This document shows, one piece after another, positions 6,231 to 13,507 of a stretch of 13,507 nt of DNA. The position numbers were made by a program, and so were the translations under genes. Positions within the stretch are counted from its first letter, which is position 1. Every line of letters begins with the position of its first letter. The notes under the pieces are model-generated. The model did no database searches. It was not told the DNA's origin and saw only the letters and a program-made list of their open reading frames with translations. The stretch is from Mycobacteriaceae bacterium (GTDB lineage Bacteria > Actinomycetota > Actinomycetes > Mycobacteriales > Mycobacteriaceae): positions 1-13,507 of the forward strand of contig JAFAWC010000127.1 in NCBI GenBank assembly GCA_019242135.1. Reading direction: 5' to 3'.

Positions 6231-6904
6231 TGGGACAGGCCAGCAACGAACACTTGGCGGGGATGCGAGTGGAATACGGATCGGTGGAAAAGGACGGCAG
6301 CCCGGATCTGGACGCAGACTGGCTCGCGGATGGGTGGGTTGTGTTGCTGCGCAAATGGATTGACGACGCCGAAGGCGCGGGTGTAGCTGAGCCGAACGCG
6401 ATGGTGGTGGCGACGGTGGACGAGAACGGACGGCCGATGAGCCGGGCGGTGCTCTGCAAGAGCGTCGATGAGCACGGCATCACCTTCTTCACCAGCTACG
6501 ACTCGGCGAAAGGTGCCGAACTGGCCACGAATCCCTACGCGTCCGCGACGTTTCCATGGTTCGCCCTGGGCCGGCAGGTCCATCTTCGCGGCGCTGTGAG
6601 CAAGGTCACCGCACAGGCCACCGCCGAGTATTGGTCGAAACGACCGCGCGGCTCCCAGCTGGGCGCGTGGGCATCGGCGCAGTCGCGTCCGATCGCTTCG
6701 CGCGCCGATCTGGTGGCCAAACTCGACGAGGTGACCGAGCGGTTCGCCGATCTCGACCAGGTTCCCGTCCCGCCGAACTGGGGCGGATACCTGCTCGCGC
6801 CCGAGGTCGTCGAGTTCTGGCAGGGCCGAGAGAACCGGCTGCACAACAGAATCAGAATCTCATGCCTGACCACCGGGCCCCGCGTCGAGCGACTGCAACC
6901 CTGA
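6230..6904 (+). CDS. pdxH: Pyridoxamine 5'-phosphate oxidase
   Basis: The product oxidises pyridoxamine or pyridoxine 5'-phosphate to pyridoxal 5'-phosphate with FMN and O2, in the vitamin B6 salvage and final biosynthetic step. The 224 residues equal the length of M. tuberculosis PdxH. Visible motifs are SEPNAM-like [11 protein letters not shown], the FMN-contacting SRAVLCK (71-77), TSYDSAKG (88-95), [18 protein letters not shown] (138-155), and the substrate-binding [15 protein letters not shown] (195-209) with R203 and H205. The protein ends ERLQP, the family terminus. The start is GTG 6230, chosen because it fits a leaderless promoter; the ATG at codon 12 (GMRVEYG) is an alternative that would shorten the N-terminus. 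It opens an operon with an MFS exporter 4 bp downstream and then a TetR regulator. The pairing with a transporter is not explained by B6 chemistry. Confidence 0.95.
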   Translation: MGQASNEHLAGMRVEYGSVEKDGSPDLDADWLADGWVVLLRKWIDDAEGAGVAEPNAMVVATVDENGRPMSRAVLCKSVDEHGITFFTSYDSAKGAELATNPYASATFPWFALGRQVHLRGAVSKVTAQATAEYWSKRPRGSQLGAWASAQSRPIASRADLVAKLDEVTERFADLDQVPVPPNWGGYLLAPEVVEFWQGRENRLHNRIRISCLTTGPRVERLQP

Positions 6905-6908
6905 CCCG

Positions 6909-8363
6909 GTGAGTCTGCTCGCCGACACGACGCCGCTGCGCACGCCGGATTTTCGTCGGTTGTGGGTGTCCGGCGTGGTCACGGTCATCGGGGCGAACCT
7001 GACGATCTTCGCCGTGCCCGTGCAGATTTACGCGCTGACCCGCAGCTCCGGCTATGTCGGTCTGACCGGCCTGTTCGCGCTCGTTCCGCTGATCCTGTTC
7101 GGATTGTGGGGCGGCGCCTGGGCCGATGCCATGGACCGGCGAGTCTTGCTGATCATTGCGTCCTGCGGACTTGCGGCGGCATCGCTACTGCTGTGGGCGC
7201 AGGCCGCACTGGCATGGGGCAACGTATGGATCGTGCTGTGCCTGCTGTCGGTGCAGCAGGCGTTCTACGCGATCAACGCACCGGCCCGCGCCGCATCGAT
7301 TCCACGCATGCTGCCCGGCGGCCAGCTTGCTGCCGCCAATTCGCTGAACATGACGGTGACCCAGTTCGGTGCCATCGTCGGGCCGTTGTTGGCAGGAGTA
7401 CTGCTGCGTTGGATCGACCTGTCGACGCTGTATCTGATTGACGCGATCACATGTTGTGCGCCCATCTGGGCGACGTTTCGGCTGACGTCGATGCCGCCTA
7501 CCGGTGGTGCAAAAACGTCCTACCAATTGGGCTCCGTTCGCTCGGTTGTCGAGGGATTCCGGTACGTGGCGGGCCACACCGTCGTGTTGATGTCGTTCGT
7601 CGTCGATCTGATCGCGATGATTTTTGGCATGCCGCGGGCGCTGTTCCCGCAGATCGCTCATGAGAACTTCGCCGGTCCGGTCGAGGGCGGCACCACGATG
7701 GCGCTGCTATCGGCCGCGATTGCGGTCGGTGCTGTCGGAGGCGGGGTGTTCTCCGGCTGGCTGCCCAGGATCCGCCGCCAAGGGCTGGTGGTGGTCGCGG
7801 CGATCGTCGTGTGGGGGCTGGCAATGGTCGGCTTCGGCCTGGTCAGCGGTATCGCAATGGGGCGGACGGGACCCGTCCTATGGGCGGCGCTGGCGTGTTT
7901 GGCGGTCGGCGGGGCCGCGGACATGGTGTCGGCGGCGTTCCGGTCGACGATTTTGCAGCAGGCGGCCTCCGATGACGTGCGGGGGCGCTTGCAGGGAGTG
8001 TTCATCGTCGTCGTCGCCGGCGGACCACGGCTGGCCGATGCCGCCCATGGCGCCGCGGCGGCTGCCGTCGGCACCACGATCGCCGCGGCGGGCGGCGGCG
8101 TGCTGGTCGTGGTCGGTGTGCTGATCGCGGCGCTGGCGGTGCCGGCGTTCGTGGCCTACCGCAGCCCCGATGAGCGCTTGCGCGAAGAGCACACCGGCCC
8201 CGATGAGCGCTTGCGCGAAGAGCACACTGGCCCCGATGAGCGCTTGCCCGAAGAGCACACCGGCCCCGACGGACGCGTTGACGATGAGAGGGACCCGGCC
8301 TGCCCGCGATACGATCCAAACCGTGGTGGAGGTGATCGGTGCGGTGACGCCGGGACTGCGTGA
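6909..8363 (+). CDS. MFS exporter (EntS-like/MFS_3 type) with repeat tail
   Basis: This 484-residue inner-membrane transporter has about twelve hydrophobic segments between residues 18 and 416. MFS motif A is GGAWADAMDRRVL (68-80). NAPARAASIPRMLPGGQLAAANSLN near 122-146 is typical of the MFS_3 group, which contains the enterobactin exporter EntS and macrolide exporters. The substrate is unknown. The core ends at about 417; the remaining 67 residues are hydrophilic and include three 11-residue repeats (420-452), which is unusual for the family. The GTG start is only 4 nt after the pdxH stop, so translation is probably coupled. The last 20 nt overlap the tetR start, and the tail also carries the tetR ribosome binding site. 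The C-terminus therefore looks like a run-on into regulatory DNA. Confidence 0.88.
   Translation: MSLLADTTPLRTPDFRRLWVSGVVTVIGANLTIFAVPVQIYALTRSSGYVGLTGLFALVPLILFGLWGGAWADAMDRRVLLIIASCGLAAASLLLWAQAALAWGNVWIVLCLLSVQQAFYAINAPARAASIPRMLPGGQLAAANSLNMTVTQFGAIVGPLLAGVLLRWIDLSTLYLIDAITCCAPIWATFRLTSMPPTGGAKTSYQLGSVRSVVEGFRYVAGHTVVLMSFVVDLIAMIFGMPRALFPQIAHENFAGPVEGGTTMALLSAAIAVGAVGGGVFSGWLPRIRRQGLVVVAAIVVWGLAMVGFGLVSGIAMGRTGPVLWAALACLAVGGAADMVSAAFRSTILQQAASDDVRGRLQGVFIVVVAGGPRLADAAHGAAAAAVGTTIAAAGGGVLVVVGVLIAALAVPAFVAYRSPDERLREEHTGPDERLREEHTGPDERLPEEHTGPDGRVDDERDPACPRYDPNRGGGDRCGDAGTA
8166..8264 (+). repeat. Three tandem 33-bp units open in two frames
   Basis: Units lie at 8166-8198, 8199-8231 and 8232-8264; units 2 and 3 each differ from unit 1 by one base. 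In the exporter frame each encodes PDERLREEHTG (PDERLPEEHTG in unit 3). In the tetR frame each begins with ATG (8170, 8203, 8236) and encodes MSACAKSTPAP-like peptides, in frame with tetR with no stop. Each unit also holds the purine-rich GAAGAGC about 14 nt before the next ATG. The unit length is a multiple of three, so copy-number changes keep both frames. Confidence 0.93.
8328..8337 (+). promoter_or_regulatory. Strong ribosome binding site that decides the tetR start
   Basis: GGAGGTGATC matches the anti-Shine-Dalgarno end of 16S rRNA over ten bases. Its GGAGG core lies 11 nt before the GTG at 8344. It sits inside the exporter coding region and is the main reason for choosing GTG 8344 over the in-frame ATGs further upstream. 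Confidence 0.75.
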
Positions 8364-8970
8364 GCGTAAGAAACTGCGCACCCGCTCGATGCTGATCGAT
8401 GCTGCGGTCGAACTGTGCGATAAACAGGGATTCGATAAGACCACGGTGGACCAGATCGCCGCGGTGGCCGATGTGTCGCCGCGCACCTTCAGCCGCTACT
8501 TCGCCACCAAGGATGCGGTCATCCTGGCGCTGATCGACGACATGGTCGACGCGATCGCGGTCCAGTTGAAGCGCCAGCCGCCGCACCTGGGTGAGCTTGA
8601 GGCATTGCTGAACGCGCACATCGACATGGTCAAGGCCACGGCCTCCGCCGCGACGGACGGGTCCACCACCGAGCGACTCAAGACGACCGCCAGGATCGTG
8701 AACTCGTCGCCGGCACTGCGCTTGGCGGCCAGTGAATTTCGGACAAACTCCGTGACGCGGGTGCTCGCGGAGCGGATGGGCGTCGCGGTCGACGACAAGC
8801 GGCTGCGGCTGGTCGTGGCGGTCTGGTCGGCGATCCTGCTAACCGCTCCCGGCGAACTCGATCCGAACACCGACTGGGGCTACAACGTCGACGTCGACGA
8901 ACTGGTCGATCTGCTCAACGACACCTACAAGCAGTTCATCGCGATCTGCACGAACGACGGGCAGAAGTAG
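8344..8970 (+). CDS. TetR family transcriptional regulator
   Basis: With the GTG at 8344 the protein has 208 residues, typical for the family. The N-terminal domain LRERKKLRTRSMLIDAAVELCDKQGF leads into the helix-turn-helix at about 33-54 (TTVDQIAAVADVSPRTFSRYF), followed by ATKDAVILALI. The C-terminal ligand domain (about 65-200) is not specific enough to name a ligand. The start overlaps the exporter end by 20 nt. The same frame is open upstream through the 33-bp repeats, so N-terminally extended forms of up to 266 residues are formally possible, but TetR proteins rarely have such extensions and the best ribosome site is at 8328. It probably represses its own operon (pdxH, exporter, tetR), perhaps through the inverted repeat at 6183-6194. 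Confidence 0.92.
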   Translation: MTPGLRERKKLRTRSMLIDAAVELCDKQGFDKTTVDQIAAVADVSPRTFSRYFATKDAVILALIDDMVDAIAVQLKRQPPHLGELEALLNAHIDMVKATASAATDGSTTERLKTTARIVNSSPALRLAASEFRTNSVTRVLAERMGVAVDDKRLRLVVAVWSAILLTAPGELDPNTDWGYNVDVDELVDLLNDTYKQFIAICTNDGQK

Positions 8971-9020
8971 TCGCCGTAGGACGACCTGCCCTCTCCACAT
9001 TGGCACAGTTGTCCCACTTC

Positions 9021-9034
9021 GTGCATATCTGCAC
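9021..9034. promoter_or_regulatory. Inverted repeat in the gltA2 leader region
   Basis: GTGCA-TATC-TGCAC has 5-bp arms. It lies in the 180-bp gap between tetR and gltA2, about 120 bp before the gltA2 start. TTGGCA (9000-9005) is a possible -35 just upstream and ATATCT (9025-9030) an imperfect -10. Other TANNNT candidates in the gap are TAACGT (9055-9060) and TACCGT (9103-9108). I cannot choose among them; this marks the likely gltA2 control region. Confidence 0.3.
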
Positions 9035-9150
9035 CCTCGCCCGCCAGCGGCGATTAACGTGCTGCTCACAACCCCGCGCGGGCACCGCGCCGCGAATGCG
9101 GCTACCGTTTGGTAGGCAACCTCACCCTCAGCTGCGAAGAAGGGATCCCC

Positions 9151-10458
<1,308 letters not shown>

Positions 10459-10480
10459 CCGCCCGAAACAGGACAAGATC

Positions 10481-10511
10481 AGCCGCGCTCGCGGCTCGGA
10501 CCTGCGTTTTT
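10481..10511 (+). terminator. Probable intrinsic terminator after gltA2
   Basis: AGCCGC (10481-10486), loop GCTC, GCGGCT (10491-10496) form a perfect 6-bp GC hairpin. It is followed after 10 nt by a run of five T (10507-10511). The distance to the T run is longer than in a classic terminator, but mycobacterial terminators are often imperfect. It lies 23 bp after the gltA2 stop and before the next promoter. Confidence 0.5.
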
Positions 10512-10525
10512 GGCGATACCAACGT

Positions 10526-10547
10526 TTGTAAATTTACAATCGTCTCT
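10526..10547 (+). promoter_or_regulatory. MarR operator overlapping a leaderless promoter
   Basis: TTGTAAATTTACAA (10526-10539) is a perfect 14-bp palindrome in strikingly AT-rich DNA. Its right arm overlaps TACAAT (10535-10540), a good -10 box. Seven bases then lead to the ATG at 10548, which predicts a leaderless transcript. TTGGCG (10510-10515) could be the -35, with a 19-bp spacer. A repressor bound to the palindrome would block the -10 directly. The operon's second gene is a MarR regulator, whose family commonly binds palindromes of this size. Confidence 0.75.
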
Positions 10548-11993
10548 ATGGACAGGCTGGGCCCGCGGCGCAAGGCGATCATTTTGACGTCTTGCTGTCT
10601 GAGCCTGCTGATCGTGTCGATGGACGCGACGATCGTCAACGTCGCGATGCCGGCCATCCGCACCCAGCTCGGGGCATCGCCCGCGCAACTGCAGTGGGTG
10701 ATCGACATCTACACGCTGGTGCTGGCGTCGCTTCTGCTGCTGGCCGGCGCCACCGCGGACCGGTTCGGCCGGCGGCGAGTGTTCCAGATCGGCCTGACCG
10801 TGTTCGCCGCCGGATCGCTGTTGTGCAGTCTCGCGCCCAGCGTTCATGCGTTGATCGGCGCACGCTTCGTGCAGGCGATCGGTGGGTCGATGCTCAATCC
10901 GGTGGCGATGTCGATCATCACGCAGGTGTTCACCGGCCGGGTGGAACGCGCTCGCGCGGTCGGCATCTGGGGTGCCGTGGTCGGAATATCAATGGCGCTC
11001 GGCCCCATGGTCGGCGGTGCGCTCATCGAATACGTCGACTGGCGCGCGGTGTTTTGGATCAACCTGCCGATCTGTGTCGCCGCCATCGTGTTGACCGCGG
11101 TGTTCGTGCCGGAGTCACGCTCCTCGACCATGCGCGACCTCGACCCGATCGGCCAGGGCCTGGCGGTGACGTTCCTGTTCGGGGTTGTGTTCGTGTTGAT
11201 CCAGGGGCCGGAGCTGGGCTGGACGTCCGTTTTGGCGTTGGTGATTTCGGCTGTCGCGATCGGTGCGTTCGCGGCGTTTCTGCGCTACGAGTCGCGCCGC
11301 CACGATCCGTTCATCGATCTTCGGTTCTTCCGCAGCGTTCCGTTCTCGTCGGCCACGGTCATTGCGGTGTGCGCGTTTGCGACTTACGGTGCGTTTTTGT
11401 TCATGATGTCGCTCTACCTGCAGGGCGAGCGGCACTTCAGCGCGGTGCACACCGGGTTGATTTATCTCCCGATCGCCCTTGGCGCGCTGGTCTTTTCGCC
11501 TCTGTCGGGTCGATTGGTCGGACGGGTCGGCGCTCGGCCGTCGCTCCTCGCCGCCGGGGTGCTGTTGACGACGGCGACGGTACTGCTTTCCGGCCTGACC
11601 GCGACGACGCCGGTGTCACATCTCGTCGCGATCTTCGCGGTATTCGGTATCGGCTTCGCGATGATCAATGCCCCGATCACGACGGCGGCGGTCAGCGGCA
11701 TGCCGACGGATCGGGCCGGCGCCGCCTCGGCCGTGGCGTCGACGAGCCGTCAGGTCGGCGTGAGTATCGGTGTGGCGCTGTGCGGTTCACTGGCGGGCGC
11801 GGCGCTGGCCACCCCGAATCTTGACTTCGCAGTGGCGGCCCGGCCGCTGTGGTGGGCGTGCGCGGGTCTGACAACGCTCATCACCGCTCTTGGCATCATC
11901 TCGACGTCGTCGAGGGCTGTCGGGACGGCGGAACGCGTGGCGTTGCTGATCGCCGAGCCGGCGGGCAGGCAGGAGCCCGTCCATGTCGGCTAA
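10548..11993 (+). CDS. DHA2-type (EmrB/QacA) MFS drug exporter
   Basis: This 481-residue protein is a proton-driven exporter with about 14 transmembrane segments, the DHA2 topology. Signature motifs are D1 (SMDATIVNVAMP, 24-35), A (GATADRFGRRR, 67-77), B (ARFVQAIGG, 105-113, with R106) and the antiporter motif C (WGAVVGISMALGPMVGG, 141-157). A further motif-A-like SGRLVGRVGARPSL occurs in the second half. The substrate cannot be read from sequence; relatives export dyes, antibiotics and biocides. The ATG at 10548 has no Shine-Dalgarno, which fits the leaderless promoter. The 3' end overlaps the marR gene by 11 nt, so the pair is surely one operon and the exporter is probably induced by a MarR ligand. 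Confidence 0.93.
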   Translation: MDRLGPRRKAIILTSCCLSLLIVSMDATIVNVAMPAIRTQLGASPAQLQWVIDIYTLVLASLLLLAGATADRFGRRRVFQIGLTVFAAGSLLCSLAPSVHALIGARFVQAIGGSMLNPVAMSIITQVFTGRVERARAVGIWGAVVGISMALGPMVGGALIEYVDWRAVFWINLPICVAAIVLTAVFVPESRSSTMRDLDPIGQGLAVTFLFGVVFVLIQGPELGWTSVLALVISAVAIGAFAAFLRYESRRHDPFIDLRFFRSVPFSSATVIAVCAFATYGAFLFMMSLYLQGERHFSAVHTGLIYLPIALGALVFSPLSGRLVGRVGARPSLLAAGVLLTTATVLLSGLTATTPVSHLVAIFAVFGIGFAMINAPITTAAVSGMPTDRAGAASAVASTSRQVGVSIGVALCGSLAGAALATPNLDFAVAARPLWWACAGLTTLITALGIISTSSRAVGTAERVALLIAEPAGRQEPVHVG

Positions 11994-12504
11994 GCCGTCG
12001 GCCGACCATGTGTGGCGCCAGATGTCGACATTCGTGATCGATCATAAGGACAGTTGGCGTCGTGCCGTCGTCGAGCGAACGGGATTACCGTTCAGCAGGA
12101 TTCGCATCCTTCGCCGGCTGGCGCACGAACCGATGACGGTCAAGCAGATAGCTGCCGCCGCAACGGTCGACGCACCGGCGGCGACGGTGGCGGTCAACGA
12201 TCTCGAGGCGCGCGGGCTGGTGGTCCGGCACACCGATCCCGCCAACCGCAGGTGCAAGCTGGTGTCGCTCACCGACGCGGGTCGCGACGTGGTGGCGGTG
12301 ATCGAGGCTGTCGACGACCCGGCGCCCGAGGCGCTGGCCCGGTTGCACGACGAAGACTTACATACGCTGCGCGCGACGCTGGATCGCCTGGCGCCTGAAC
12401 GCCGTTCCGCTGCAAGGGACGCGGCCTTGGTCACGGCGCGCACCGCGGATGCGGCAGATCCCGCGGAAGACACCACCCGGCCGATGCCCGTCTGGCGGGT
12501 TTAG
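11983..12504 (+). CDS. MarR family transcriptional regulator
   Basis: This 173-residue winged helix-turn-helix protein has the recognition region at about 51-78 (MTVKQIAAAATVDAPAATVAVNDLEARGLV) and the wing at 82-97 (RHTDPANRRCKLVSLT), followed by the dimerisation helix (DAGRDVVAVIEAV). The C-terminal 25 residues are Ala/Thr/Asp-rich and look disordered. Its ATG lies inside the last codons of the exporter gene, so translation is coupled. The probable target is the palindrome at 10526-10539 in front of the operon. It ends 9 bp from the convergent ZIP gene. The ligand is unknown. Confidence 0.92.
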   Translation: MSAKPSADHVWRQMSTFVIDHKDSWRRAVVERTGLPFSRIRILRRLAHEPMTVKQIAAAATVDAPAATVAVNDLEARGLVVRHTDPANRRCKLVSLTDAGRDVVAVIEAVDDPAPEALARLHDEDLHTLRATLDRLAPERRSAARDAALVTARTADAADPAEDTTRPMPVWRV

Positions 12505-12513
12505 TGCTTCCCG

Positions 12514-13332
12514 TCAGGCACCGGCGGCGGTGATGATCGCGTCGGTGACGAAGCCCAGCACCAGGCCGGCGAAGATCCCCCACGTGGTGATTATCTTCAT
12601 GTCCGCCTTGCGGGCCACTGCGAGCAACTCGATCACGACATAGAGGATCGAACCGGCGGCCAGTCCCAGAAACGCGACCGACACGGTCGTGTTGACGAAG
12701 TGCTGGCCCACGAGTGTGCCCAGGAACGTTGGGCCGCCCCCGATCACACCGAGCAGTGCCAAAAACGTCCACGACGGACGCTGCCCCGCGAGTGGAGCGA
12801 CGATGCCGAAGCCCTCGGTGCCGTTGTGCAACGCGAAACCGATCACCAGCATGACCGCGAGGCTGATCTCACCGGTGGCGGCGGAATTGCCGATGGCCAG
12901 GCCCTCGGCGAAGTTGTGCAGTCCGATGCCGACGGCGATCATGACCGCGAGCCGGCCAGCCGGGGTCTCCCATATCGGTGTGCGCACCTCGGCCAGGGTC
13001 GCGGCGCCGGGACCGCCGGTGCCGACGGTGTTCTTGCGCGCCGCGTACCGGTCCACCAACACCAGGCCGATCAGACCGACCCCGAGGGTCAAAAACAGCA
13101 CCGCGCCGTTGACCAGCGCCGTCCCGATATGGTCATGGCTCAGCGCGTCATCGGTCGGCTGCCACGCGTGCGTGGTGACGTCCCAGAACAGGAAGATCAG
13201 GATGCCGGTTGCCAGCGCGTTCAGGGCGGTCTTCAGCCGTGGCAACTCGGCGTTAAGCCGGCCGAGGGGCAGCCCGAGAAAGATCGTGGCGCCCGCGATC
13301 GCCCCCAGCACGGCAACTTGACCAAACGACAT
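12514..13332 (-). CDS. ZIP family metal transporter
   Basis: This 272-residue inner-membrane protein has about eight hydrophobic segments and belongs to the ZIP (ZupT/GufA-like) divalent metal importers. The metal path motifs are present twice as HN-x2-EG: GLHNFAEGLAIG (H139, N140, E143) and ALHNGTEGFGIV (H169, N170, E173). The loop at 54-68 contains H55, H66 and H68, a possible metal-sensing or delivery region. Substrate choice among Zn, Fe and Mn cannot be read from these motifs. The ATG (complement of 13330-13332) has GGGAG 6 nt upstream. Its promoter carries an iron-box-like site, which suggests iron or manganese uptake, or cross-talk with zinc. It is convergent with marR and divergent from the gene starting at 13437. 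Confidence 0.92.
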   Translation of the reverse strand: MSFGQVAVLGAIAGATIFLGLPLGRLNAELPRLKTALNALATGILIFLFWDVTTHAWQPTDDALSHDHIGTALVNGAVLFLTLGVGLIGLVLVDRYAARKNTVGTGGPGAATLAEVRTPIWETPAGRLAVMIAVGIGLHNFAEGLAIGNSAATGEISLAVMLVIGFALHNGTEGFGIVAPLAGQRPSWTFLALLGVIGGGPTFLGTLVGQHFVNTTVSVAFLGLAAGSILYVVIELLAVARKADMKIITTWGIFAGLVLGFVTDAIITAAGA

Positions 13333-13368
13333 TTCCCGCTCCCTGCCCGCCTGCCTACTCTCGGCAAA

Positions 13369-13397
13369 AAGCTACACCAAGGTAAGCCTTAGCTCAA
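13369..13397 (-). promoter_or_regulatory. Predicted promoter of the ZIP gene
   Basis: On the minus strand TTGAGC (13392-13397) and TAGCTT (13369-13374) form -35 and -10 boxes with a 17-bp spacer. The expected start near 13361 gives a leader of about 30 nt containing the Shine-Dalgarno. Confidence 0.6.
13378..13396. promoter_or_regulatory. IdeR/DtxR-type iron box
   Basis: Compared with the 19-bp consensus TWAGGTWAGSCTWACCTWA, this site matches at 16 positions; the differences are C at 1, G at 15 and C at 18. It fills the spacer of the ZIP promoter and overlaps its -35, so a bound metal-loaded repressor would block transcription. It also lies 41 bp before the plus-strand gene at 13437 and could act on both. 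A related DtxR-family manganese regulator could be the binder instead of IdeR. Confidence 0.7.
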
Positions 13398-13436
13398 TCA
13401 GACCCCGAGCGCCACGATCACCGCGAGAGGACCGCC

Positions 13437-13507
13437 ATGGCTGCGTTGTGTCCGCCGATGCCCGACACGCCGCCGCCGCGGCGCGCGCCCGCCCCGCACA
13501 ACAGGAC
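13437..13507 (+). CDS. Start of an unidentified gene, cut by the window end
   Basis: An ATG at 13437 is preceded by GAGAGG (13425-13430) at 6 nt. The frame stays open for the 23 complete codons visible and encodes a Pro/Arg-rich N-terminus (MAALCPPMPDTPPPRRAPAP and onward). Nothing in this fragment identifies a family. It is divergent from the ZIP gene, and the iron box between them may control it. Confidence 0.5.
   Translation, partial: MAALCPPMPDTPPPRRAPAPHNR

Noticed and set aside
8170..8343. TetR starting at ATG 8170 (266 residues)
   Set aside because: The extension is only repeat-derived and low-information sequence, while a ten-base Shine-Dalgarno match sits correctly before GTG 8344. 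Kept as an open possibility in the findings.
9109..9150. gltA2 starting at TTG 9109
   Set aside because: GTG 9151 has a good Shine-Dalgarno and gives the N-terminus expected for the family.

Overview
The window looks chromosomal and comes from a member of the Mycobacteriaceae, probably Mycobacterium or Mycolicibacterium. It is GC-rich, with GTG starts and TANNNT -10 boxes at leaderless starts. The gene set matches the Rv0885 to Rv0896 neighbourhood of M. tuberculosis as I remember it: an Rv0885-type diiron protein, fprB, a VOC protein like Rv0887c, citA and gltA2. Here pdxH, two MFS exporters with their own regulators and a ZIP metal transporter lie in or next to that block. All family calls come from motifs read by eye; no search was run.

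Layout. Bases 1-253 are an upstream control region with a near-consensus CRP site. Bases 254-3103 (+) hold an AurF-like diiron oxygenase and FprB, a ferredoxin/ferredoxin-NADP reductase fusion. They are joined by four tandem 26-bp units, each carrying a Shine-Dalgarno core and three of them a start and stop codon. Bases 3111-4874 (-) hold a probable two-gene operon: a VOC/glyoxalase-like protein, then an alpha/beta hydrolase. Bases 5022-6146 (-) are citA. Divergent from it, 6230-8970 (+) is a tight operon of pdxH, an MFS exporter and a TetR regulator; the exporter tail and the region ahead of tetR share a 33-bp tandem repeat read in two frames. Bases 9151-10458 (+) are gltA2, followed by a likely terminator. 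Bases 10548-12504 (+) are a DHA2-type exporter overlapping a MarR regulator, preceded by a perfect 14-bp palindrome on a leaderless promoter. Bases 12514-13332 (-) are a ZIP transporter whose promoter contains a 16/19 match to the IdeR iron box. A further gene begins at 13437 and runs off the window.

How the parts work together. Two citrate synthases bracket the pdxH operon; GltA2 has the usual catalytic His/His/Asp set, while CitA has Glu in place of the Asp. The diiron protein and FprB probably form an oxygenase and electron-donor pair. Each exporter has a regulator as the last gene of its own operon, which suggests autoregulated, inducible efflux. I see no phage, insertion sequence, CRISPR array, tRNA or rRNA. 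The least ordinary features are the two tandem repeats at gene junctions, each supplying start codons and purine-rich motifs, and the promoter architectures.
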